Positions 10,766-23,350 are shown, numbered from the stretch's first letter. The stretch is DNA of 64,000 bases from Rhyacophila brunnea (GCA_022495005.1 JAGYXB010001753.1:310001-374000), one strand, 5' to 3'. Numbers and translations: made by a program. The notes: generated by a model not told the origin, from the sequence alone.

Positions 10766-12772
10766 TGAAATCTAATATAAGACAACTGTTATTATAAAAG
10801 CAAACCAATAAATTACCATTTTCATTGATTTTATTAGTTTGTGTTAGTACTTACAGATAGCAAAATAAAATTGTTATTATTTATTCAAAAATTATCTTTC
10901 ATGAATAAAAAAAAAGTGGACTGCATACTGGGCTTTTGAAAAATAATACAAAAAATGAGGTACCCTCTTTATTTTGAAAAAAAACTGCCAATTATATTTT
11001 TAAATATCTTTTTTAATTTGCAGAGGATCTTAGCAGCCTCACTAAAAGCTTTCTTAACAGATTTTTGTTTTATGAGGAATTCATGTTAACCATTTTAAGT
11101 CCATGCTCTGTTTTGATTGAAAAAAAAACAGCATATTATTATAAGTTGATTCGAAGCTGATATAAATGATTTTTTAAGTCGATACGTTATTGCTAGTATA
11201 TATAGCTGGTACTTATGTATCCGAGTATATACAGAAAAACAAAAAGTTTCACTTCTGTTACATGCATTCTTTATTGTTATTGAAACTAAAGTAGTACATA
11301 TTATATGTTACTGTTTCCAAAACATGTCATCAAAGATTGCACCCTTTTGGTTTTAACAGGTCCTGGTCGTTGCATTTGACCTTGGTTTATGAGGATATAC
11401 TTGATTATAACTAGCGTCTTGCACCTAACAATACCCACATGATGATAATTAATTGAAATATTAGTGAATAGAGTTATCTTCTTAATAAGTGTAGGCAACC
11501 AGAGCCCACCCCACGTTGTTGCAGCACGAATAATGATGCGATGTATAATCAATAACTATCTGGAACTTCAGTATTTCACAACCCTGCCCACCCCTATCTG
11601 GAGAGTTAGAAAACGCATTACACAGATAGTCAAACTTTCTAGCGGACACTGCGACCGAGTGAAGCGCGCTCCTAATCACTTTTGTGGATTTAGAGTAAGT
11701 AATAGGTATCGCCCGCCGTGAAGCAACGTCAGTTTTATTTTGTTAACAATGTCGCGAATCGAGTTTGAGAACTTCCGTTGTCAGTTAGTTTTGTTTCGTA
11801 CGTAAAGTTTTACTAACCAAAAAGTGCAACAGAAAGATGTTTTTCATTTTTCTTTTTGCTAAAAAAATAAAAGCTTTTTGAATTGTATTTAAGTTTATGC
11901 TGCAATATTAAATTTCATAACGATGTCCGAATACTAAATTCTTTTAATTATTGCGCAAAAGTATTGGAGATTTACCTCTAAAAACATAGCCTAAATAATA
12001 AAGTGTAATAAAATGGATTAGAAAGCCCATTAAAATAAATGTATGATAATTATGTTTTTATTTATAACAAACATCACATAAATATTTCATCATAACTTAA
12101 GATTCACTCCAATAGTCGATTCTATAAATGTATTAATTTTGTCGAGCTGTTAAAACCTACAATGTAACAAAATTAAAATTTTACGATAGAGACAAAAAAA
12201 CTTTGTAAGCACAAACATGAAGGTAGAATTTCCATTGCTCAGCAACTCGATTAATCTGAATAGCAATTAGTGAGGGCTCATATTGTCATCGAGAGTTTAT
12301 AGGAGAGAGTTGCCATGATAAAACCACTTTTTCAAGATTAAATAAAGTATACTGACTAAAAAAAATATTTATTTGTTTACGTTATAAAATTTATAATGAG
12401 GGGTCTCCATGGATTGTAATCAAAGATTTGAATTCATTTTCAGACATATATACATATAATATAGTGTGTTGTTGTATTCCTCGATACGACAATAATTTAT
12501 TGTAGTTGTTTAATAATATAATATGTTTAATAATAATAATATCATTATTAGTAAAATTGTCTAGTTTGATTACATATACTTTATTGAATCCATAATTCTC
12601 TGCATCAAGAAAATAATGTTAAAGCGAATGATACGCTTTACCAAAAATATCTAGGAAAAAGTTGAAGCTTGCAATTTGAGACAAATTATTGATAGATACT
12701 TATTTCAAATTTTTTTTTTTTAATTAAAAGATAAACTTACAATAAAAAAACATGTTTGAGGCTTTCACGGTT
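10766..12772. other. Unassigned sequence with overlapping open frames near 11.3-11.7 kb
   Basis: Overlapping short frames on both strands at 11301-11721 (for example a plus frame at 11464-11721) have no domain I recognise. Base composition there is somewhat higher in GC than the flanks, which may mean a decayed element. The remainder is AT-rich and featureless. Confidence 0.35.
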
Positions 12773-12985
12773 GTTTTTTATCGTAGTAGATTTTTGGGTT
12801 TCCACCGTGTCTCCTTCTTCCTTCCTTACTCGACGTTTCGGGCTCGTTGCAGATGCCATTATCAAGAGATGATAACATAATCTTATCATCTCTTGATAAT
12901 GGCCTCTGCAACGAGCCCGAAACGTCGAGTAAAGAAGGAAGAAGGAGACACGGTGGAAACCCAAAAATCTACTACAATAAAAAAC
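12773..12985. repeat. 213-bp near-perfect palindrome (fold-back element)
   Basis: Two arms of about 103 bases are almost exact reverse complements, separated by a seven-base loop near 12879 ('cataatc'). Key arm motifs are 'gtagatttttgggtttccac', 'ctcgacgtttcgggctcg' and 'gccattatcaagagatgata'. The open minus frame 12737-12964 comes from this structure and is not a gene. There is no clear target duplication. The form suggests a MITE-like or fold-back transposon. Confidence 0.8.
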
Positions 12986-13246
12986 ATTACAAAATGTGTT
13001 TTTGTTTCAAATAATTTCATATTATTATTACATATTATTTTATAATAATGTTTATCATAAAAATTTGTTTACTAAGTTTTTTTTTAATAATTCATAATGT
13101 TAATATATTTTATGTGTACATGAAATCCCATTTATAACAAATCGAGTTTCAACACTGTGATTATACCAAAATTTAATACTAAAGTCAATTTTTTAAATTA
13201 TTTTACTTACCACTCTAGGTGTTTCTGGTAAAGTGGAGCAATCACA
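12986..13246. other. AT-rich spacer
   Basis: No feature seen. Confidence 0.4.
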
Positions 13247-13582
13247 TTAATAAAATAAATAAAATTTACCGAAAAAGGTAATGTTTAAAAAGTTTTTTAT
13301 TTTACTTAAATATATTGCGGTATATACCGTACGAAGACTGCACAGTTTGCTTGGAATATTTTTATTGGACTTTTTCAGTGCTCGAGCTGGCGATGCCGGA
13401 ACGTCGTCTTCGCCATCTGTCTCTAAGTAATTTAAATGCAAATTGCATGCATGCAACGTTTGCTGCGCCACTCCGTTGGAATCCCGCGACGCTGTCCCGC
13501 CTCGCATGTTGAGACGCGCTGGCGTATAAGATTTGTGCATATATGCAATAAATATATAAATCGATAAATTCACCGCTTTCAA
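13247..13582 (-). other. GC-rich island with a 111-codon open frame, function unknown
   Basis: Within an AT-rich neighbourhood, 13380-13540 is GC-rich and contains many CpG steps. A minus-strand frame of 111 codons crosses it, with a Ser/Ala/Pro and acidic stretch near residues 55-68. I recognise no domain and no signal peptide. It might be a 5' exon or promoter region of an unseen host gene, or part of an unrecognised transposable element. Chance is also possible because a 65-codon frame exists on the opposite strand. Confidence 0.2.
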
Positions 13583-15361
13583 AATAGGTACATTATAATG
13601 AGATTATCTCGTCTATAAAACAGTATAATCAAATTTGTTTACTTTAATCTTAAAAACACTTAAAAAATAACTACAAAATCAAGGTAAATAATTACTATTA
13701 ACGGTCCAAATACATTTTTTGTAAATTATTTTTAGAATTGTGTAGAAAGAATTACAACTTGTAAATATTTTTAATTTAATTATTTTTTAACAAAGACTTA
13801 CTTAAATAATATTACAATATTATATTTAACAATGTAGCTTATTTTTATTGAAATAACATTAATAAGAATATTTCAATTTGTCTGTGAAGTTAAATAATAA
13901 TGTAATTAACTTATTTTTGAAATAAGAATTTCTGAGAGACATCTTCATATTATGTTTAATAATTAAACGTCTTCAATAAATAGCCCTTTCTTTAAATTTG
14001 TTAGTAAATATAATATTATTTACATATATGTATGATTGTGTAGTTTGTGTCTATTGAGAATCTCTCATTGAGCGGGTAAAATAAGTCCTGATGATTAATA
14101 AAGTATGTGGATTTGTATTTTATTTTGATTAATTTTATAGAAAATGGTACATAAGTAAGTATTCAGCAGTGGCGAAAACTCCTTATAGGGCTTTAAGAGT
14201 TAAACAATTATAGGAGACGAAAACAATAACAATAAATGGTCAGATGGCAACGGTGTAGTAGTCAGGTGGTTTCCAGGTATGAATGCAAGCACCTATATCC
14301 AACTGTTGTCTATCCCGTGGGTTTACTCGAACTCTCAAATCTGATACTGACCGTTTATAGATATTCATACATAAATGGTACAGTTAGGTAAAGAGAGGTG
14401 CACCTTGGTCCGACCATTGTGAAAAAATTCAAATATAATCATTCAACTCTTCAATTTTATATAGTTGTATACTTTTTATTTCCGTATTTTACGTGGATGT
14501 AATCGCGAGTTGTGGCTAGTTGATTACCAGCGTAAATCGATTGATTTATTAATAATATACTATTGAGAGGCCAGAGGCTCACAGCTTTATAAATCTACAC
14601 GTCGCTACCGCTTGGCATTCAATCATCAATAATGTAATACCAATTTCAATTCGATTACAATAACGTTACAAGTATTTACTTAGAATGTATTAAACAAAGA
14701 GAGTAATAGCTTTTATGTGCGCTTTGCAAATACGTGTTCAAATTAATATTGTTCTGTATAATAATATGATGTAAATGCTTTGTGTTACGATTGTTAGTTA
14801 CGACGTGTTTCAGCGGATTCGTGATTGATTGACATGTGCCGCAATGAAAATATCTCATTCCCACCGACATAGCGTGGTAAAAGGGTGTATCTGTCGGTAT
14901 AAAACATCGCTTGAGCGAGATAAAAACATCACATTTACTGAAATAATAAACACTCAACGCACTTTTCCGCCGGCCAATGAAATAAAAGGGAAAAGATTTG
15001 AACCAAAAAAAACCGTTGAATAATAAAATTATTTGTCTCTCGCTAAATAGAGTCGGTATTTTTCGAGAGGTTACAAACGTTATTGAAACATGTTATAAAT
15101 TTAAATGAATAATAATATTTTAATGTATGAAATAAATTCAGACTCTTTTTTACAAGAGATAGTAGTTAACTATTCGTCATAACAACACAGACACGTGATA
15201 AGACACATTATTTTTTTTTTTAAATTTAATTTTAATTAAAGTAATAAACATTTATATTTTTGAAATTATACTTCTTTTGGCGCGTTTTGGAAATCAGATC
15301 AGAGTGTATTTTGGGCGTGTGACATGTAAGACATAATTTATTTTTTCACACGAAAAAAAAC
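13583..15361. other. Unassigned AT-rich sequence
   Basis: Short frames at 14676-14957 (minus) and 14829-15023 (plus) overlap each other and show no recognisable domain. A 'gcagtggcg' string near 14165 resembles a hAT terminus but has no partner end that I could find. Confidence 0.4.
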
Positions 15362-15432
15362 GCACTCAATTGGATTCGAACCACCGATTGTTCGGTTATC
15401 AGCTGAACGCACTACCTTTACGCCACAGTATG
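15362..15432 (-). repeat. tRNA-like sequence (SINE head or decayed tRNA pseudogene)
   Basis: Read on the minus strand it shows an A-box-like TGGCGTAAAGGTAGTG, an anticodon-loop-like CTGATAA and a B-box GGTTCGAATCC at tRNA-like spacing. The acceptor stem does not pair and the anticodon stem has a mismatch, so it is not a functional tRNA gene as far as I can tell. A SINE head or tRNA pseudogene fits better. Confidence 0.5.
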
Positions 15433-16590
15433 ATACTGCAATTGTGACGATTATACAGTATAATATTATATTTTAGAATTGTTCCGTTGCCTAGGCAGCG
15501 AATTTATTATTGTAGGCCATTTGCAATTCCTTACGTTAACAAACGATTAAACGTCAGACTGACAGTTGGTACTCTAAAAATAAAAACAACGAAAAACCAT
15601 TATATAATTTAGTAATATAAGTTAAAGTGTATAGAAATAAGCCAACGGCGTTCTAATAAGCGATCCTTTTTCTTGAGTGTGTAATTTAACAAGATAATTA
15701 AGAGCTAGTCAAAGAATCTAGTTTATCACAAGTTTTGTTTTTGTTTTGTTACGCCAAAGAAGTATAACTTCTATCGTGCGTACATAAGTACACACATCGA
15801 TTTTTATTATACAATCGATGTTTTTTTTTAAATTGAATATAAAAAATATTAAAACCATGAATTATTCAAAAATCTCTTAGATATAGCATAGTAAATTTAA
15901 TAAACAAAATTTTAATAATAAATATGACCATGGAATATATGTAATATTATTAAGATGGAATCCTTTGACAAATTCATATTTAATAACATTTTTTTACAAT
16001 AAAATTGTAAATATATCTTTGACTTAAAATAAAATATATATTTTTTTAATGTTTTCAGATACATATTAATTATTAATTATTACAGTTGAAATTGTAAATT
16101 ATCAAAAACATGAGTGAAATTGCAAGCTCTCTGGTAGGTAAAGAAATCGCTTTAAACATCGCAATTTGCCTACATTTATGGGTAACGACATTTTGCAATA
16201 ACATCTCGATCTTAAACTCCTCTTTCTCGTACATTGTTTGCGAAATTCAATATCGCATTGCTAAATAATTGCAATCCTAGAAAATAATCTCGCTTCAAAA
16301 CAATAACGTTATAAAGATAAAACGAGCTAAAAAGCAAACAACGTCAGAAACGCGATACGTCTGTACTAAATATATAAATAACCTTTGACGTGGGAGCGTA
16401 GTAGGCTATATTTTTATGCAGCCTTATACAATATCGGAACAGGACTTACGAGGAAAAACACACAGAACATTGATACAATAAAAACGCAATAACTCTCTGT
16501 TGGAAAACGATGAAAATTCAATTTATTATTTATTTTTCCGCATACCTCGATCTCTTTTCCTATCCGGCCATGTTTTTTTTGGGAACTACA
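15433..16590. other. Unassigned AT-rich sequence
   Basis: No gene recognised; long runs of A and T. Confidence 0.4.
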
Positions 16591-16595
16591 GTATG

Positions 16596-17282
16596 AGCGG
16601 AATGCAGAATTCAATATTTCGATATTAAGGATAAGTTGCATAAAAGGATGACTTAACTATAGACTATACCTGACTATAGAGTTAAGGAATCCTTAACCAT
16701 AGACTACTTTTGTTATGAACACGCCCCCTTCTGTATTACCATTTACCACTGACAGCTGCTGTCAAAATTAATTCGCGTGTCTATAAAATAGTCCATACTC
16801 TCAAATTCATTCAACAATTTATCTCAATATGGATATTGATAGTGTTAATTCGTTTGGCATGTACTTGCAGAATATTATTTTACTTTTTATACGCCAGCCC
16901 GCAGAAATACAAGATGCCAGACAGAATGACACTTGACGCTAGTGTTACCATGTTAAAAAAAATATCTTACGGTGCCTGTGGAATCACGTATACTGACTGA
17001 TAACGGAAACATAAGAGTAATATAATTAAATATTAATATGTATTTATAGTTATTGCATTTATAAAGTCATATTATTGTCATCGTTTAACAATTATAAAAT
17101 AATTTACCTAAACTAAAGGAAAGAGAATTTTTAAATATGGTATTATTTTCAATAGCAAAAACGAACGAAGCTTTAAGACGAGGTGAACCATAGACAACAT
17201 GATCCTAACTAAGGACAATGTTTCTGCATAGTGTTTTTTGCTAAGGAAATTTTAGTTATGACAAATTTTTCTGCATTCCGCT
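16596..17282. mobile_element. Candidate DNA element with 14-bp inverted ends and 5-bp duplication
   Basis: The segment begins AGCGGAATGCAGAA and ends with its exact reverse complement TTCTGCATTCCGCT. A 5-bp direct repeat, gtatg, flanks it at 16591-16595 and 17283-17287. The interior (687 bp in total) has no coding capacity but holds repeated 'ctatagact/ccatagact' strings near the left end. A 14-bp inverted repeat with matching 5-bp flanks is unlikely by chance, but the superfamily is unclear. Confidence 0.5.
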
Positions 17283-17454
17283 GTATGTTTATAATAAAAC
17301 AATGACGTGTGAAAAATAATATAACAATAAAATTTTTGTCTGATCTTAAATATAGTCTGCCAGAACCATCCCACATTACCTACCAATTATTATATTATTT
17401 TTGTTTTTACGACAAATGGATGTTAACCCCTTGCTTAAAACCCAGCTTAAAACT

Positions 17455-17545
17455 CTAAACATAAACTGAAAAATAATATGTGTATTTTGTCAGACCCAGG
17501 AACCGAACATGAGACCCACGATATTTTAAGCTGACGCTATGTATA
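17455..17545 (-). repeat. SINE family A, head fragment
   Basis: The plus strand reads 'atgtgtattttgtcagaccc' then a degraded 'aggaaccgaacatgagac', the antisense of the family A B-box region, followed by 'cccacgat'. The body is missing. The mutated B box indicates an old copy. Confidence 0.6.
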
Positions 17546-19364
17546 ATACTGACGGAAAAATAAATTCTATCTGCATTGTAATGAAGATCGATTTCCAAAC
17601 TGCGTTTATTTGTTTTTTCTCTCCAATGCCAATATAACGCCAGCTATTCATCTTATAAAAATATATTGCATGTATTAAAATTTAACTATATCTGCATTGC
17701 AATAAGGTTGCAATATTTTTCTAAAAAAAGTACCCATAGTCTGTTTAAATATTGTATAAAATGGTGTATATTATAGATATATTATGTTATTATAATAAAA
17801 CTACTAAACCCTTGATAATAAATCAACCAAATATTTAAATTAAAAAAAAAACAAGTTTAGACCAATAGTCTAAATTCCCCCCTGAACAGCACTGGATATA
17901 ACGTTTATAGTGTTTAAATAAATCACAAAGAAATAAGCATTATGCCTGATTTTAGAGAACAATAATATGTCAAACTTCAAATCTCAATTACTCCAAAACT
18001 TAATACTTACTAACTTTTGGCAGTAGCCCCACGATATATCGGATATCCTTATTTTTTTTTCTAGCATACATAATATTTATTTGTAGACACATAATCCGCT
18101 GTTAACTTTAAATACGTAAATTATCGACTTGACTTTTGACTCGAACAAAATCAAAAATATTAATTATATTTTACGTGTATTAATAAATGGAATTGAAGGT
18201 TCTGCGATCAGTGATTCTTAATGGATTTATAGAGCATTTTTTATGAATGATAAATTCATGCGGAACGTATAAAATGTTAAACGCGATATCTCATTTTTAT
18301 TCAAATTGTAGACTGGCTGCTTTCTCTACAACTACACTAAATTTTATTCATGATTTAAATACAAATTTAATTAGCACTACGAATACCCTGTAGTTATATT
18401 ATTAGGTATCTGTTACAAAGCATGTTTTTTCAAAAGGTGTTTATACTCTCCGAAACGATTGCCTGTCCAATGATAAAAACTCAGCCCGCCTGTTAAATCA
18501 TAAAACAACATTACCCTCCACGCCTTATCCGCCGCAGTGAAAAGTGAGGGTTTCATAACAACGCGTGAACATCCCAACTAGCTGGGGTGCAAGTATGAGT
18601 AACTGCCTACATCCTATAAACATCTACAATACATATTATTATCATCTATATTATACTGCATTAATACTTTGGAAGCTGAAGACGTACCTGGTGCGTAATG
18701 ACCAGGCGGCCGATCGATGTAATTAACGTGCATTTAAAGGTGGTTATTAAAAAAATCATTATCTAGTCAGCAGCGAATGAGTTTGATAACCAAACTTTAT
18801 TTAATGGTGTTTTTCTCTCCTACAGTGTTCACGTTTTGATTTTTGCATAAGTACACGCAATATTCCCCAAATTATTACAAAATACTTCAATGGTTCCAGC
18901 TACCAATAATGATCGTGAATCTCTCATATTGATTTTAAAAATTAAATGAAAGATTAATCTTTATAGTTGATCAACATCTTCGGTTGTAAATAAATATTAT
19001 ATAAGTACTAATAATATGGCTACGCATCCCGCTCGATCAACAAAGCCTTCACCTTACCCATCGCTATATACACAAACCACAACACGCGCATCTTAATTTC
19101 CAATATCTCAAAAAGTATATCGACAACATCCATGTTTTACATTTATATCTAGAAACCGTCCATGATGAATACAATAGATTACTTTCAGTATAGAGACTCC
19201 GTATTTGGAGAACCGGACCGCTCCTATTTTTTTTATTCATAAACTTCGTAAAATAACTTAGTGATTATTCCAATAAGACAGCGTTTATAATTATTTGAAA
19301 ACACTTAAAACACAGAAAAATAATATAACTACTAGAAAAAAAAATTTGATGAAAAAATACGACA
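17546..19364. other. Unassigned AT-rich sequence
   Basis: Nothing recognised. A GC-richer stretch at about 18480-18600 lies in no convincing reading frame. Confidence 0.4.
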
Positions 19365-19435
19365 CCCAGCAGGATTCGAACTTACGCCCGTGTTCCCTGA
19401 CCGCAAAACTATACGTGTCCTATCCATCGATGTTC
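19365..19435 (-). repeat. tRNA-like SINE head fragment
   Basis: The plus strand has 'agcaggattcgaacttacgc', an antisense B-box-like motif, followed by a tRNA-like arm. It is preceded by 'actagaaaaaaa', a string also seen just inside the palindrome at 35913-36064. It is too degraded to assign to a family. Confidence 0.4.
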
Positions 19436-19619
19436 TAATTGCGACGAAATTAACTAGTAATTTTAACAATACTCTCTGAATCGTTTTGTAAATTGTGTGA
19501 CTTTTTCGCAATCGGCTTTTGTATTTAAACTCAAAGTATTAATATCATCTCAATTACTAACTGGTGTCAGGATCTCTCCAAATGTTAGTTATAACGTACT
19601 TGTACTTAATATTGAATAT

Positions 19620-20390
19620 CATCTGTAAGGGATCTTGGCATTACGTTTGAGAGTAAACTGACATGTATTAGCCACATAGTTACCATTTTTAACAAGGCGC
19701 TTAAAATGTTCGGGGTCTTTTCGGATTTTAATTCTTTAGTTCAAAGCAGACTTGAGAGTGGGTCTATTATTTGGAGACCGCATCAGTTGAAATATGACCT
19801 TATGGTGGAGAGGGTTCAGAAGAAATTCTTGAGACTCCTTTACTTGAGGTTGTATGGATACTATCCGTGGCTTTATCCAAATGACTTTCTCTTAGGATTG
19901 CTTACATACTGCAGTCTGCAATTTAGAAGAAATCTTTATTTAGCTACGTATTTTTTTCGACTTATACGAGGTATACATGAGAACTCTGATTAGTATTGAC
20001 CTGTGTGTCCCTGATAACTATCTTAGAAACAGAGAACATCAGTTGTTTATTCTCCCAAAGTGCAGAACCAACCTGCCACTGGTAATGCCAATTGGGAGGG
20101 CGATAACTATGCTCAACGAAATTGCTTCGGGTGTTGATATATTCCACCTACGTGAGAATTAGTTTAGGTGGACGTTGTTTAAATTCTTAAAATAGGGTCT
20201 GCTTAATTCATCTGGTGTACTTCCTTGTACCTATCTAATTTATCTACTGATCTATCTCTTTTTTTTATGTAATACTGTTTTATATTTCTTTGTTTCTAAA
20301 TGTCACGTTTTGAACGTCTTAAACTTATAATTTGTAATGTCCACAAGTTGTTGACAGATAAATACATTGAAAATTTGAAATAAAATTGAA
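19620..20390 (+). mobile_element. Non-LTR retrotransposon 3' end (family L1w), frameshifted
   Basis: Frame 19622-19990 encodes the end of a reverse-transcriptase region. Motifs include 'VRDLGITFES', 'SRLESGSIIW', 'VQKKFLRLLY' and 'FFRLIRG', the pattern known in jockey/CR1-like LINEs downstream of the catalytic domain. Near 19975 the frame shifts by one, and the remainder ('CVPDNYLRNREHQLF', 'RTNLPLVMPIGRA', 'GVDIFHLRE') continues in frame 19977-20162. A 3' UTR of about 220 bases and a TTGAAA-type tail follow. It is 5'-truncated, so the YxDD active site and the endonuclease are absent. Sister copies: 5139-5560, 25928-26213 and 39772-40316. Confidence 0.85.
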
Positions 20391-21492
20391 CATAATAATT
20401 TAATAAACTCATTGAATAACAAAAATAGTTTATTAATACACCACTCGTTCAAAATTATAATACAAATATTAAAAATCTATCATTATTATTAATAATAGTA
20501 GTAATAATATTATTTAGATAATATTCGTAACCTACAAGTTTTTTTTTCATTTCTTTCTAATGGGGATCTAATATCTATCTATGTGTGTCTGAGATAATCC
20601 AAATTATGAAATTTTATAAATTCATTTTTTTTTTATAGATGGCACCTCTAGATACATTAAATAACAATTTTAAATAAGTTTTACGTATATGATGATATTA
20701 CCCTAATATCTATTCCATGCTATAAGATTAACTAATATTATATTATGCCACACATAATTTATGTCTACTCTTCATATATACAGAGACTTTAAATTGGGTA
20801 CACATGTCCTAATGCTGAGACAATACAATACAACACTATTAAAAATTGGCAATGGTTCGGAACTACAAATATGAAATCGACAAACAATGTTATAATCTGA
20901 AGCTAGTCTAATATATTATTATTCCTTATTGACTGTTTCTAGATATACATATTGACACATGGGTCTTATCGATCAAGTGATCTAATGATACAAAATCCTA
21001 CTGGTAAAATATAAACTTGTATAATATAATATTATATAGCTTATTTTATATACACAACTGAGTTTATGTATATATTGTGTATTATGTAACTCATATTTCA
21101 CACACATTATTATAGCAAAGTTATACACAAATATTATGAAAATATAACAATAAGTTACCTATGTTACTTACCTTACTATTATGTATACAGTCTTACCGTT
21201 TATATATTATTTATACGACTTACCCCACGACTCGACTATCGTAAAGCATCTTTACCCCTCCATTTTGAAAGTAAACTTTCCGCCCCTAGAGAAGGTTCAC
21301 CTTTATTAGCTGCAAGCTATTTATTATAGCAAACAGATAAGATATCCAAAGTCTTGTAACGAAATGTAAGAAGAAAATATCTACCAAAGGCGTATCTAAG
21401 TCAGTGACGTATAACCTTTTTGACAATAGGGTCGTTCATACATTTTCTTATTTTTCACGAGTCACACAGAGTACAAGTGTCGGTTACATGTA
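20391..21492. other. Very AT-rich sequence
   Basis: Low-complexity A/T with many TAT runs. No gene or repeat boundary seen. Confidence 0.4.
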
Positions 21493-21851
21493 AGTTGTAC
21501 GTATTCAGTTCATCGTGGGATACTTATTCGTGCGCCGCAGTACGTGAAACATGAGTTCGTATAACATTTTATCAAATGACGAGTTCTTCGTTGAACATTT
21601 CACCGTGGAATATATTTGTACGTATCTTACAAAATGCAGCGATAGTTTGCAAATAGTACTGTTAACCATAACCTAACCTAACCTAACCTAGTAAAGACAT
21701 CTCCACATGTTGTAGCATACGTACAAATATACTCCACGGTGAAATATTCAACGAAGAACTCGTCATTTGATTAAATGTTACACGAACTCATGTTTCACGC
21801 ACTGCGGCGCACGAATAAAAGTGTTTTGCGGTGAATTGTATACGTACAAAT
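21493..21851. repeat. Inverted-repeat element with four CCTAA copies in the loop
   Basis: Arms of about 150 bases are reverse complements. Left motifs 'ttattcgtgcgccgcagtac', 'catgagttcgt' and 'gacgagttcttcgttgaa' reappear inverted as 'ttcaacgaagaactcgtc', 'acgaactcatg' and 'gcggcgcacgaata'. The roughly 60-bp spacer contains four tandem CCTAA units at 21672-21691, the complement of the insect telomere repeat TTAGG. No coding sequence. It is probably a MITE or fold-back element. A second hairpin with similar loop sequence lies at 63810. Confidence 0.75.
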
Positions 21852-21941
21852 TTCCGGATACGACAAGACAGTGTCTCGGTTAATGACATATTATATTTTT
21901 TCTAAGTGTAGCATTATTAATTTCATGGAATTTTTATTATT

Positions 21942-22700
21942 TACTTTTTTTTTTTTGATTTTACCGAGGCTTTGACTGCGACTCGCTGTCATATCGCCTC
22001 TTCTCTTCTAGAAGGGGATCCGTCGATCAGGTCCTCACTCCTATTCTGTTAAATAACTTTACAATTTTGCCTAGCTCTTCCGTCTTACCCACCGCCAGGA
22101 CACCCTTCAATTCGTCGACATTCTCATAGATATACGCAATTCGCAGCTGTACTTTCATATTTGGGGCATTGCAGTGCTATATGTACAATGTCCTCTAAAA
22201 CATGACATTCATCGCAGAGCTGCGATTTGCTTCTTCCCACGAGGACATCAAATCTTTTGCCCATGGTGTGCCCTGTTCTTAGCCTCAGTATTAACTTAAG
22301 CTCATTCCTCGTCTAATATTTACTTACAATCTATTTCTATACTCGATAATCGTTCCTTCTTACACTCACACCCAAACTGACTTCTTTTATTTTTGCTTTC
22401 CCAGTTTTCCCTGTTGAACAATCTTTGTATAAGTCAATTTTTGACGCTGTTTTGTATATAATATCTTGGTTTATCTGGTATACAAGATTACAGTAAAGTT
22501 CTTTCAGTTTCCAAGCTGCGATTATTATTAATATTGCCCAGAACTGCCTCTAACATTACTTTCCAAAATATTTTATTCCTTTCTTTGTAGGTAATTTTTT
22601 ACTCTGTACTACCACCGGCATCGTTGTTCCAGCATTGTCAAAGTTAAATCCTCCAACACTGACGCATTTATACTTCATACTATACGTGTCTCATCTAGCA
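21942..22700 (-). mobile_element. Non-LTR retrotransposon C-terminus with zinc knuckle, 5'-truncated
   Basis: On the minus strand, 22310-22140 encodes a stretch beginning 'NELKLILRLRTGHT' and then a C-x2-C-x7-H-x4-C knuckle ending 'CPKY'. This is the well-known C-terminal arrangement after RNase H or RT in jockey/I-type LINEs. Stops and a frameshift follow. The 3' end is marked by an A-rich tail (T-run at about 21945-21957 on the plus strand). Similarity upstream to about 22700 is weak and broken by stops. It is a dead fragment. Confidence 0.7.
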
Positions 22701-22765
22701 GCGTTTTTATTTATTCCACAATATATTATAGATTATTCCAGGCACTGTACAGTTAATGCTTTTTT

Positions 22766-22915
22766 TCCAACCATGTCCGATCTTAATATGATCATATGGG
22801 CCTCCACAGAGTAGAAGTTTGTATTAACAGATTTTATTTTTACGAAAAATGAATTTCAGCTACTTGCTCAACCTATTAGGTCCATACCCTGACTCACGCA
22901 CAAATTGAATAGGCT
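22766..22915 (-). repeat. SINE family A, body only (5'-truncated)
   Basis: On the minus strand it carries the family body ('gagtcagggtatgg', 'ctaataggttgagcaagt') and 3' end ('gatcggacatggttgg'). The tRNA head is missing. Compare the full copies at 35053 and 36949. Confidence 0.75.
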
Positions 22916-22984
22916 TAATCTTTTTTCAAACCCGCGTTTGAGGAATATCTGTTTTTAACAATCCATTGAGCACATACTCTATGC

Positions 22985-23350
22985 CCATATGAGAGCGTCG
23001 GTCTCGGGTCTACGACGATTCGGCGCGATGACAACTGGGCGCCACACAATAGAATTAAATTAAAAAATAAATAGACGTTCATGAATTATAGGTAGTACTT
23101 TAAATACATATTAAATATCAATATTTATATTTACATTATTATATTAGTATTCTGGTGAGAATTTAAATAATATGCACACGTAAATAATGACTTAATTGTG
23201 CATATGTTTAATTTCCAACGAGAAAAGAGTTCTTTTATTTTTATATAAAGCCACATACACGATAATTCTCAATCCGCAATAAAAAAACATTATGTTAAGA
23301 GTGAAATGAATTAAAACTATCTAAATTTCTGTATAAACTCGTAACGGTCG
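22985..23350. mobile_element. Repeat family F, left-end copy
   Basis: It shares extended similarity with 52725-53062, including 'ttccaacgag', 'agttcttttat' and 'attctcaatccgcaataaaa'. It carries GACAACTGGGCGCCA at 23030-23044, which is inverted at the far end of the other copy (53045-53059, TGGCGCCCAGTTGTC). Together the copies suggest a non-autonomous DNA element with inverted ends. This copy lacks the right end. Confidence 0.55.

Noticed and set aside
12737..12964. Open minus-strand frame of 75 codons
   Set aside because: It lies almost entirely in the two arms of the 12773-12985 palindrome, and its residues reflect the inverted repeat, not selection on a protein.
15362..15432. Possible functional tRNA gene with GAT-like anticodon
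   Set aside because: A and B boxes are present, but the acceptor stem does not pair and the anticodon stem has a mismatch.
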